A DNA stretch of 64,000 bases from Pantanalinema sp. (GTDB lineage: Bacteria; Cyanobacteriota; Sericytochromatia; S15B-MN24; UBA4093). Under the pieces are notes generated by a model that searched no databases, had not been told where the DNA came from, and saw only the letters and a list, made by a program, of their open reading frames with translations. The position numbers were made by a program, and so were the translations under genes. Every line of letters starts with the position of its first letter. The first letter of the stretch is position 1. Location of the stretch: contig DATNQI010000102.1 in NCBI GenBank assembly GCA_036704125.1, positions 1 to 64,000 on the forward strand, read 5' to 3'. Shown piece by piece: positions 25,460-35,726 of the stretch.

Positions 25460-27775
25460 ATGGCTCAGTTGCCCCAGGACCCGGAGCGCCTGAAGGATCG
25501 CTTTGGCCCCACCCTCAAGTACTCCCCGCCGGGGGGCTTCAGGACCGACGCGGTCCCCGACAAGCTGGTCGATACCCACTGCTGCTTCTGCGGGCAGCAG
25601 TGCGGGATCACCCTCAAGGTCCTGGACAACCAGGTCGTCGGCTTCGAGCCCCGGGACTTCCCGTTCAACGAGGGCAAGCTCTGCCCGAAGGGGATCAAGC
25701 GATACCTCCAGGGCTCCCACCCGGATCGCCTGCTCACTCCCATGAAGCGCACGCCGGAAGGGTTCGCGCGCATCTCGTGGGACGAGGCCCTCTGCGAGAC
25801 CGTCGCCAAGATCAAGGAGATCCAGGAGCGCCACGGCAAGGACGCCTTCGCCATGCTCTCGGGGGTGAGCCTCAACAACGAGAAGAGCTACCTGGTGGGC
25901 AAGTTTGCTCGCTTGGCCCTCCAGACCGCCAACCTCGACTACAACGGCCGCCTGTGCATGGTCTCGGCCGGGGCGGGCAACAAGAAGGCCTACGGGATCG
26001 ACCGTGCGAGCAACTCCTGGGCGGACATCCCCAAGGCCAAGGCGATCTTCGTGATAGGCTCCAACGTCGCCGAGTGCGCCCCCATCACCACCCGCTACAT
26101 CTGGAGCGCCCGCGACGCCGGCGCCAAGCTGATCGTCGCGGACCCCCGGATGGTGCCGGGGGCCCGCACCGCGGACCTCTACCTGCCCCTGCGCCCGGGA
26201 TCCGACAGCGCGCTCTTGATGGCCATGCTGCACGTGGTGATCCGGGACGGCCTCACCGACCCGGCCTTCATCCGGGACCACACCTCGGGCTTCGAGGCGG
26301 TCGCCGAGAGCGTGAAGGACGCCACCCCCGAGTGGGCGGCCGAGCTTTGCGGGGTCCCCGCCGCCAAGATCGAGCAGGCCGCCCACTGGTACGCCGAGGC
26401 CGAGACGGCCATGATCCTTCACGCGCGCGGGCTAGAGCACCAGAGCAAGGGCGTCGACAACGTCCTGGCCTGCGCCAACCTGGCGCTCGCCACCGGCAAG
26501 ATCGGGCGCGAGGGCTGCGGCCACAGCACCATCACGGGCCAGGGCAACGGCCAGGGCGGCCGCGAGCACGGCCACAAGTGCGACCAGCTCCCCGGCAACC
26601 GCGACATCACCAACCCCGAGCACCGGGCCTACGTGGCCGGGGTCTGGGGGGTGGACGAGGCGGAGATCCCGGGCAAGGGCCTCTCCGCCCAGGAGATCAT
26701 GGAGGCCATCCACCGGGGCGAGATCAAGGGGCTGCTCAGCATCTGCTTCAACCCCCTGGTGAGCCTGCCGGACGCGACCTTCACCCGCGAGGCCCTCGAT
26801 CGCCTCGAGCACTACACGGTCATCGACTTCTTCCTGTCCGAGACGGCCCAGCACGCCGACGTGGTCCTCCCCGGCAGCCTCCACGAGGAGGACGAGGGCA
26901 CCGCGACCTCGGCCGAGGGGCGGGTGATCAAGATCAACGCCGCCGTGACCCCGCCGGGGGAGGCCCGGCGCGACTGGGAGATCCTCCTGGACATCGCCGA
27001 GCGCCTCGGCCGGGGGAGGTACTTCCGCTACGAGAACGCCGAGCAGATCTTCAACGAGCTGCGGCTGGCCTCGCGCGGGGGCACCGCCGACTACTCGGGC
27101 ATCACCTGGGCCAAGGTGGTCGAGAACCAGGGCATCTTCTGGCCCTGCCCCCAGACCACCGAGGAGGGCGAGCGGACCCCGGACTGGAGGGCGCTGGACA
27201 CGGCGCACCCGGGCACCCCCCGGCTCTACGAGGGGGGGCGCTTCTACCACCCCGACGGCCGGGCCCGCTTCAACGTCGTGAACTGGCGAGCGCCCGCCGA
27301 GGTCGTGGATGACGCCTACCCCCTCTGGCTCACGACGGGCCGGGTCATCAGCCAGTACCTCTCGGGCACCCAGACCCGGCGCATCGGGCCCTTGGTCGAC
27401 CAGTACCCCTTCCCGCGCCTGGAGCTCCACCCGCGCCTGGCCGAGGCCCTGGGGATCCAGGACGGCCAGTGGGTGACGACGTTGACCCGCCGCGGCCGCC
27501 TCACCCTGCGGGCCCAGGTGGTCAAGACCATCCGACCCGACACGGTCTTCATCCCCTACCACTGGGCCGGCGACCTCTCGGCAAATGTTCTGACCAACCG
27601 CGCCCTCGATCCCGTCTCCAAGATCCCCGAGTACAAGGTCTCGGCCTGCCGCGTTCAGCCCGCGACGCCCGAGGAGGTCGCGCGGGGTGAGCGCGCCGAG
27701 GCCGACGCCTACCGCCAGGAGCCGATCCAGCTCGAGCTCGGCCTGGCCGATCGCCGCAAGGAGGCGTCGCGCTGA
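25460..27775 (+). CDS. Molybdopterin oxidoreductase, probable nitrate reductase catalytic subunit (Nas/NarB type)
   Basis: A 771-aa bis-MGD enzyme. The N-terminal [4Fe-4S] ligands are Cys41, Cys44, Cys48 and Cys75 (HCCFCGQQC and LCPKG). The probable molybdenum ligand is Cys166 in GRLCMVSA, as in Nas/Nap enzymes, not the Asp of Nar[17 protein letters not shown] and [16 protein letters not shown] are typical of assimilatory-type reductases. There is no Tat signal, so it should be cytoplasmic. NarK downstream supports nitrate as substrate; a formate dehydrogenase is the main alternative. Its stop overlaps the next start. Confidence 0.8.
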   Translation: MAQLPQDPERLKDRFGPTLKYSPPGGFRTDAVPDKLVDTHCCFCGQQCGITLKVLDNQVVGFEPRDFPFNEGKLCPKGIKRYLQGSHPDRLLTPMKRTPEGFARISWDEALCETVAKIKEIQERHGKDAFAMLSGVSLNNEKSYLVGKFARLALQTANLDYNGRLCMVSAGAGNKKAYGIDRASNSWADIPKAKAIFVIGSNVAECAPITTRYIWSARDAGAKLIVADPRMVPGARTADLYLPLRPGSDSALLMAMLHVVIRDGLTDPAFIRDHTSGFEAVAESVKDATPEWAAELCGVPAAKIEQAAHWYAEAETAMILHARGLEHQSKGVDNVLACANLALATGKIGREGCGHSTITGQGNGQGGREHGHKCDQLPGNRDITNPEHRAYVAGVWGVDEAEIPGKGLSAQEIMEAIHRGEIKGLLSICFNPLVSLPDATFTREALDRLEHYTVIDFFLSETAQHADVVLPGSLHEEDEGTATSAEGRVIKINAAVTPPGEARRDWEILLDIAERLGRGRYFRYENAEQIFNELRLASRGGTADYSGITWAKVVENQGIFWPCPQTTEEGERTPDWRALDTAHPGTPRLYEGGRFYHPDGRARFNVVNWRAPAEVVDDAYPLWLTTGRVISQYLSGTQTRRIGPLVDQYPFPRLELHPRLAEALGIQDGQWVTTLTRRGRLTLRAQVVKTIRPDTVFIPYHWAGDLSANVLTNRALDPVSKIPEYKVSACRVQPATPEEVARGERAEADAYRQEPIQLELGLADRRKEASR

Positions 27776-28425
27776 TGGAGCTCCAGTTCTTCGTCGACCC
27801 CATCCGCTGCATCGGCTGCAAGGCGTGCCTCCAGGGGTGCTCCGAGTGCGCCACCCACCGGGGCCGGTCCATGATCCACCTGGAGTACATGGATCGCGGC
27901 ACCTCGACCCAGACGGTGCCCATGGTGTGCATGCACTGCGAGAACCCGACATGCGCCCAGGTCTGCCCCGCCGACGCCATCAAGCGGACCGAGGACGGGG
28001 TGGTCCAGTCGAGCCTCAAGGAGCGCTGCATCGGCTGCGCCAACTGCGTCAACGCCTGCCCCTTCGGGGTCCCGCGCTACTACCCCGAGTTCGACCAGAT
28101 GCTGAAGTGCGACATGTGCTACGACCGCACGTCGGTGGGCCTCAAGCCCATGTGCGCGACCGTCTGCCCATCGGACGCCCTGTTCTTCGGCACCCGCGAG
28201 GAGTTCGAGACCCGGCGCTCGGGGCGTCCGGTGAACGAGTTCCGCTTCGGAGCCCAGATTGTTCGCACCCGGGTCTTCATGGTGCTCGACGAGGCCCACG
28301 ATCGCCTGGACGTCCAAGACGTCGCCCTCGCGGACACCCCGGATCCGCGCTTCGAACCCGACACCTACGATTCCGTCGACCCCTTCTCCCACGTGGAGCC
28401 ACCGAGCAACGGAGGCCCGGCATGA
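27775..28425 (+). CDS. Four-cluster ferredoxin-type electron transfer subunit
   Basis: A 216-aa polyferredoxin of the DmsB/NrfC/FdhB type that passes electrons between the membrane part and the molybdoenzyme. Four cysteine groups are visible, enough for four [4Fe-4S] clusters: [40 protein letters not shown] and CDMC with CATVCP. There is no signal peptide or membrane anchor, so it should be cytoplasmic with the catalytic subunit. Its start overlaps the preceding stop (TGATG) and its stop overlaps the Rieske start (ATGA). Confidence 0.9.
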   Translation: MELQFFVDPIRCIGCKACLQGCSECATHRGRSMIHLEYMDRGTSTQTVPMVCMHCENPTCAQVCPADAIKRTEDGVVQSSLKERCIGCANCVNACPFGVPRYYPEFDQMLKCDMCYDRTSVGLKPMCATVCPSDALFFGTREEFETRRSGRPVNEFRFGAQIVRTRVFMVLDEAHDRLDVQDVALADTPDPRFEPDTYDSVDPFSHVEPPSNGGPA

Positions 28426-28922
28426 CCCGCAAGCCCGAGGATCCCCACTGGAAGACCGACTTCAGCGTGGACTGGAGCCGGACCTCCTACCTCTCGCGCC
28501 GCGAGTTCACGCGCTACCTGGCGCTGGGCAGCGTCACCATGGCCGCGGGAAGCACCTTCATGGCGCTGCGCGCGGGGATCGGACGCCCCCACGCCGCCCC
28601 GCCACGGCGCGCGATCGCCGCCATCGACGCCGTTCCCCCCAAGAGCAGCCTGGCTTTCGAGTACCCGGCCAAGGGGCATTACGCCCTCTTGATCCGCCAT
28701 GAGGACGGGACCTTCGACGCCTTCTCCCAGAAGTGCACCCACCTCGGCTGCAGCGTCTTCTACGCCGCACACGGCGACAAGCTGGAGTGCCCCTGCCACG
28801 AGGGCTTCTTCGACGTCCGCAGCGGCGACGTGCTCGCGGGGCCGCCGCAGCGGCCGCTGCCGCGGATCCAGCTCGAGGTCGCGAACGGCAAGGTGTACGC
28901 CGTGGGCGGAGGCGAGGCATGA
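28422..28922 (+). CDS. Tat-exported Rieske [2Fe-2S] protein
   Basis: A 166-aa Rieske protein. The N terminus has a twin-arginine motif, SRREFTRYL (Arg26-Arg27), followed by a hydrophobic helix, so the cluster domain should sit on the outer face, probably still anchored. Rieske box 1 is CTHLGC and box 2 is CPCHEGFFD, including the extra cysteines that form the disulfide of high-potential, quinol-oxidising Rieske proteins. It is coupled by ATGA overlaps to the genes on both sides. Its likely partner is the cytochrome b at 24352. Confidence 0.9.
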   Translation: MTRKPEDPHWKTDFSVDWSRTSYLSRREFTRYLALGSVTMAAGSTFMALRAGIGRPHAAPPRRAIAAIDAVPPKSSLAFEYPAKGHYALLIRHEDGTFDAFSQKCTHLGCSVFYAAHGDKLECPCHEGFFDVRSGDVLAGPPQRPLPRIQLEVANGKVYAVGGGEA

Positions 28923-29116
28923 GCGCCCCGCGTACCTGGCTGGTCGACGGGATCTTCCTGTTCGTCCTGTTGCTGTGGATCATCCAGCTCTTCCTCGTGA
29001 TCACGGGGATCGACGCCTACCTCGGCGGCCAGGCCGGTATCCTCTGGCCTGCCGCCATCACCTCGGCCGTTCTCGCCCTCATCAACCTGAAGCTGGTGAG
29101 CTACATCCAGGACTAG
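28919..29116 (+). CDS. Small two-helix membrane protein of the nitrate reductase operon
   Basis: A 65-aa protein with two membrane helices (about residues 8-28 and 37-58) and a short C-terminal tail. The start overlaps the Rieske stop by four bases. I do not recognise the family. Size and placement suggest a structural subunit that stabilises the membrane part of the complex. Confidence 0.65.
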   Translation: MSAPRTWLVDGIFLFVLLLWIIQLFLVITGIDAYLGGQAGILWPAAITSAVLALINLKLVSYIQD

Positions 29117-29124
29117 GAGCCCCC

Positions 29125-30291
29125 ATGTCGAACCGGAACATCCAGCTCTTCCTCGCCACCGTGGCCTTCGCCGTGAGCTTCGCGGTCTGGGGCATGCTCG
29201 GGGCCCTCGCCCCCCTGCTGCGCACCGCGTTCGGGCTCAGCCAGTCCCAGGTGGCCCTGATGGTGGCGATCCCGGTGCTGCTGGGGGCGATCGGGCGTCT
29301 GCCGATGGGGATCGCCGCCGATCGCTTCGGGGGGCGCCCGGTGATGGCCGCGCTGCTCGTCTTCACGCTGATCCCCGCGGCGGGCCTCGCCCTGAGCGCC
29401 TCCTATCCGGCCCTGCTCCTGTGGGGCTTCTTCCTCGGGATGGCGGGCACCACCTTCGCGGTGGGGGTCGCCTTCACCAGCAAGTGGTTCGCCCCCGAGC
29501 AGCAGGGCACGGCCCTCGGGATCTTCGGGGCGGGCAACGTCGGCCAGAGCGTGGCGGTCTTCTTCGCCCCGCGCCTGGCCGAGGCGCTCGGCTCCTGGCG
29601 GTCGGTGCTCTGGCTCTTCGGGGGGCTGAGCCTCGCCTGGGGGATCGTCTTCTGGGGCTTCGCCCGCGACGCGCGCCCGGGGGTGCCGCGCTCCTTGGCC
29701 GAGATCCTGGCGATCCTGGGACGCTCGCCGATGGCCTGGCTGCTCAGCCTGTTCTACTTCGTGACCTTCGGCGGCTTCGTCGCCCTGGGGGTCTACCTTC
29801 CCACCCTCCTGACGTCCCGCTACGGCCTCGCGCTGCCCGACGCGGGCATGCGGGCGGCGGGCTTCGTGCTGCTGGCGACCCTTTGCCGACCGATCGGAGG
29901 CTACCTCGCGGACCGGCTGGGGGGCGCGCGCATCCTTGCCGGGGTCTACGCGGTGAGCGTGCTCTCGGGCTTCCTGCTCGTTCCCTCGGGCATGGTCAGC
30001 TTCACGGTGGGGGCCCTCTCCTTCGCGTGCGCGGCGGGGCTCGGCAACGGGGCAGTCTTCAAGCTGGTGCCCCAGTACTTTCCCGTCGAGACCGGCGCCG
30101 TCACCGGCCTGGTCGGCGCCTTCGGCGGGCTCGGGGGCTTCTTCCCGCCTTTGGTGCTCGGGCTCCTGCTCGAGCTGACGGGCCACTACACCCTGGGCTT
30201 CCTGGCCCTGGCCGCGACCTCCGCGCTCTGCCTCGCGCTCAGCCTGCGCCTGGCGCATCGCTCGCCTCCTCTCGTGCCCGGGCGAGGGTGA
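29125..30291 (+). CDS. narK: Nitrate/nitrite transporter, MFS family (NarK/NasA type)
   Basis: A 388-aa major facilitator with twelve predicted helices. Nitrate-porter signatures are present: FLGMAGTTFAVGVAFTSKWF in the first half and the Gly-rich GLGNGAVFKLVPQYF ... TGLVGAFGGLGGFFPP in the second, matching the NNP family nitrate signature. It brings nitrate in or exchanges nitrite. It closes the operon and is the main evidence that the linked molybdoenzyme acts on nitrate. Confidence 0.92.
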   Translation: MSNRNIQLFLATVAFAVSFAVWGMLGALAPLLRTAFGLSQSQVALMVAIPVLLGAIGRLPMGIAADRFGGRPVMAALLVFTLIPAAGLALSASYPALLLWGFFLGMAGTTFAVGVAFTSKWFAPEQQGTALGIFGAGNVGQSVAVFFAPRLAEALGSWRSVLWLFGGLSLAWGIVFWGFARDARPGVPRSLAEILAILGRSPMAWLLSLFYFVTFGGFVALGVYLPTLLTSRYGLALPDAGMRAAGFVLLATLCRPIGGYLADRLGGARILAGVYAVSVLSGFLLVPSGMVSFTVGALSFACAAGLGNGAVFKLVPQYFPVETGAVTGLVGAFGGLGGFFPPLVLGLLLELTGHYTLGFLALAATSALCLALSLRLAHRSPPLVPGRG

Positions 30292-30360
30292 GGCCCGGGG
30301 ACCCATCGGCCTTGGCGAGCAGCCACCCTTGGGGCGCGCCGAGACTTGGAGGAGTGAGAG

Positions 30361-30824
30361 ATTGAAGGACTGACCCGCTTTGACGCCAAGGGTAGGGCGA
30401 GGATGGTGAACGTGCTCGGCGTGGCCCGCCGATCCGGCCTGCGCCCTGTGCGGAGAGTGCCCCAGCATCACGACGCTGGTCGAGGACGGCGCGATCGCCT
30501 GCGATCCCCGTCGATGACGAGATCTCGGCGCGGGAGCTTCACGAGGCCCTCGAGGACGTCGTCGTGATCGCCGTGAGGGAGAGCCTCACGGCGGTTCCGG
30601 CTTTGAAGGGCGCCTTCCATGTGCCGCATGCGCGGCTGAGCGCGGCGCTGCCCGGGATTCCGCCCGACCGCAAGGTGGTCGTCTGCTGCCTGCGCGGTGA
30701 GCTCGGCCTTCAGGCGGTCGCGCTGCTGCGCGCGGCCGGATGCGAGCAGGCCATGAGTCTCTCGGGTGGCTTGCTCGCGTATTTCCGGGAATTCGACCCG
30801 ATCAAACGAGACTTGGAGCGATGA
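30361..30824 (+). pseudogene. Broken gene: moaC 5' end fused to moeZ (MoeB-rhodanese) 3' end
   Basis: A GGAGG site at 30349 precedes an ATT where the start codon should be. The next codons read LTRFDAKGRARMVNV, the conserved MoaC N terminus. About 20 bases later, in another frame, comes DPACALCGECPSITTLVEDG, the zinc-motif region near the end of MoeB/MoeZ, stopping at 30516. In the third frame from 30513 a rhodanese domain runs to 30824 (SARELHEALEDVVVIAVRE ... VVVCCLRGELGLQA ... LSGGLLAYFRE); its active-site loop is CLRGEL, so a thiol is still present. The simplest reading is a deletion between moaC and moeZ followed by frameshifts. Confidence 0.75.
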
Positions 30825-30867
30825 GATCCCCCCGCCCCCGCCCCCGCCCCACCGGGGGGCGGGGAGA
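30823..30867 (+). repeat. GC-rich palindromic intergenic repeat, copy C
   Basis: GAGATCCCCCCGCCCCCGCCC continues into CCGCCCC, ACC and GGGGGGCGGGGAGA. It overlaps the stop of the rhodanese remnant and lies in the gap before the convergent moaE. Confidence 0.65.
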
Positions 30868-30912
30868 GGCGGTGATGGCGCTATGGGCGCATGGAAGGGG
30901 GGTCGAGGGCGG

Positions 30913-31332
30913 CTAGTCCTGGTGGCAGCAGCCCTCTACCCAGGTCTCCCCCCCCACGAAGTACTCCTTCTTCCAGATGGGGACGTCCCGCTTGATGGTG
31001 TCGATCCCATGACGGCATGCCTCGAACGCCGCGCCGCGGTGAGGGGCGCTGACGCCCACGAGCACCGCGACCTCGCCGATCGCGAGCCGGCCGACCCGGT
31101 GGATCAGCACCACGCGCTTGGCATCCCATCGCTCGAGGATCTCTCGGCCGATGCCCTCGAGCTGTGCCTGGGCCATCTCGGCGTAGGCCTCGTAGGCGAG
31201 GTGCAGGACCTCACGCCCTTCGTTGTGGTCGCGCACGACCCCGCAGAAGGTGACGATGGCCCCCGCCCTCGGGTCGGCGAGCAAGGCCTCGGCCTGATGG
31301 ACGTCGATGGGATCCGAGGTGACGAGGTACAT
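30913..31332 (-). CDS. moaE: Molybdopterin synthase catalytic subunit MoaE
   Basis: A 139-aa catalytic subunit of molybdopterin synthase, which adds the dithiolene sulfurs to precursor Z. Landmarks: TFCGVVRDHNEGREV, YEAYAEMA, VLIHRVGRLAIGEVAVLVGVSAPHR, and the C-terminal IKRDVPIWKKEYF with the active-site lysines. It follows moaD with two bases between them, so they are co-transcribed. Confidence 0.95.
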   Translation of the reverse strand: MYLVTSDPIDVHQAEALLADPRAGAIVTFCGVVRDHNEGREVLHLAYEAYAEMAQAQLEGIGREILERWDAKRVVLIHRVGRLAIGEVAVLVGVSAPHRGAAFEACRHGIDTIKRDVPIWKKEYFVGGETWVEGCCHQD

Positions 31333-31333
31333 G

Positions 31334-31579
31334 TTAGCCTCCGCTCACGGGGGGGATGAGGGCGAGCGGCTCGCTCTCGCCGATGACGTGGTGATCGGGA
31401 GCGAAGCGCAAAGCGGAGGCCACGCGCGCGCTGGGAAGGTAGGCGGCGAGCGACGGAAACTCCCGGGCGACGGCCGCCTTGAGATCCCCGACGGTGCTGC
31501 CGGCAGGAAGGTCGAGCGAGATGCGCTCGGCCCTCTGGGCCTCCTTTAGGACGGCGAAAAGCATGATGTCGAGCCGCAT
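31334..31579 (-). CDS. moaD: Molybdopterin synthase sulfur carrier MoaD
   Basis: An 81-aa ubiquitin-fold sulfur carrier. It ends in the required Gly-Gly (PPVSGG), which is adenylated and thiocarboxylated by a MoeB/MoeZ-type enzyme. The body has [15 protein letters not shown] and [15 protein letters not shown]. The activating enzyme expected nearby is represented only by the remnant at 30361-30824, so an intact moeB must lie elsewhere if the pathway works. Confidence 0.93.
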   Translation of the reverse strand: MRLDIMLFAVLKEAQRAERISLDLPAGSTVGDLKAAVAREFPSLAAYLPSARVASALRFAPDHHVIGESEPLALIPPVSGG

Positions 31580-31821
31580 GTGATTCTCCTTGCGTAAATT
31601 ACGATTTTACCTCGGGGCGGGGCCGGATGGGAGCTGTCGTTGTCATGGATGGTCGAGCGCTACCCGCCCGATCCGGATCCGGTCCTGGTCGAGGGATCCA
31701 ACCGCGTCACCTGGCCGCCGGGTGGCGACGCAGCAGACCCGTGAGCCCCAGGATCCCCCGGGGCGGGTTTTTCCCCGACCGGAGCCTGGCGCAAGGGGCG
31801 CGTCGACTGTATGATGGGGGC
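31580..31821. other. Intergenic region between moaD and uvrA
   Basis: A 242-bp divergent gap. CCCCCGGGGCGGGTTTTT near 31755-31775 looks like a factor-independent terminator, and TATGAT at 31810 may be a -10 for uvrA. No protein-like ORF. Confidence 0.35.
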
Positions 31822-34749
<2,928 letters not shown>

Positions 34750-34912
34750 CGTCCATTCAAGGGCCATATAAGTATTATTAACAAACCGAACGGCCCTTCT
34801 GGCCGCGGGTTAAGATAGCTTGCGACGCCCCGCGCCCGCGGGGGGCCTGTTTCGGGCCCTGCAGGGCGGCGTCGCGGCGCTCGTACCAACCCTCATCACC
34901 AGGAGTGAAGCG
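34750..34912. other. AT-rich gap between uvrA and endonuclease V
   Basis: Arms AAGGGCC (34759) and GGCCCTT (34792) around an AT-rich 26-base loop could form a weak hairpin after uvrA. TTAAGAT near 34810 is a possible -10 for the next gene. Confidence 0.3.
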
Positions 34913-35599
34913 TTGTCCGTCGAACTACACCAGTCGCACCGCTGGGATCTGCCGCCCTACGAGGCGCAGCAGCTGCAGCACGCCCTCAGCCAGGTGGTGG
35001 TGGTCCACGACGACTGCGCCGAGCTGACGCTCATCGCGGGGGTCGAGGTCGCGCACAGCCGCTTCAACGACACCCTCACCGTCGGCGTCGCCCTGCTCAC
35101 CTACCCGGACCTCCAGGTGGTGGAGAAGCGGACGATCGAGTACCAGACCAAGTTCCCCTTCATCGCCGAGCTGCTCTCCTTCCGCGAGGCGCCCGCCGTC
35201 GTGGCGGCGCTCGAGACCCTCTCGCGCCGGCCCGATCTGGTCATGATCGAGGGGCCGGGCATCGCCCACGCCAAGGGCCTGGGGGTCGCCTCGCACGTGG
35301 GAGTGGTGACGGGCTTGCCGACCGTGGGCTGCGCCAAGGCGACCTCGGTGGGCTCCTTCGTGGAGCCCGAGGTCAGTGCCGGCTCCGCCTCGTCGCTGGT
35401 CTGGCAGGGCGAGATCATCGGGACGGTCTACCGCTCCAAGAACCGGGTCGCTCCGCTGTTCGTCTCGGCCGGGAACCGGATCAGCCGGGAGAGCGCCGTG
35501 CGCCTGGTGCGCGAGTGCTGCCAGGGCTACCGCATGCCGGAGCCCATCCGCCACGCGGGCAACGCCCTCTCGGAGAACAAGCGCGCCGCCGTAAGCTAG
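34913..35599 (+). CDS. nfi: Endonuclease V family protein with altered metal ligands
   Basis: A 228-aa protein of the endonuclease V (deoxyinosine 3' endonuclease) family. The TTG start follows AGGAG at good spacing. Family segments: LIAGVEVAHS, FIAELLSFREAPAVVAALE, IEGPGIAHAKGLGVASHVGV, GCAKATSVGSF, VYRSKNRVAPLFVSAGNRIS, and the end GYRMPEPIRHA. Compared with E. coli Nfi, Asp35 is Glu45 and Asp110 is Glu113, while Glu89 is kept as Glu92. The His of DGHGI is Pro115. The fold is clear; activity on inosine is uncertain. Confidence 0.8.
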   Translation: MSVELHQSHRWDLPPYEAQQLQHALSQVVVVHDDCAELTLIAGVEVAHSRFNDTLTVGVALLTYPDLQVVEKRTIEYQTKFPFIAELLSFREAPAVVAALETLSRRPDLVMIEGPGIAHAKGLGVASHVGVVTGLPTVGCAKATSVGSFVEPEVSAGSASSLVWQGEIIGTVYRSKNRVAPLFVSAGNRISRESAVRLVRECCQGYRMPEPIRHAGNALSENKRAAVS

Positions 35600-35726
35600 C
35601 CCAGAGCGTTGCCCCCATGGCGGCGATCCGGTAAAATGTTCGGGATCCGCTCGGATGGACGGTCATGCGCGATCGCTTCCGAGGCTTCCTCCCCTCACCA
35701 CGACGCCGCGCTTTGGAGGCTATTCG

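Noticed and set aside
25460-27775. Formate dehydrogenase as identity of the molybdoenzyme
   Set aside because: NarK in the same operon, the Nas-like segments around the molybdenum-ligand Cys and the Gly-rich [10 protein letters not shown] region favour nitrate. Not fully excluded.
30292-30360. Possible molybdenum-cofactor riboswitch before the moaC remnant
   Set aside because: The stretch is short (about 70 bases) and I could not match the conserved Moco RNA core.
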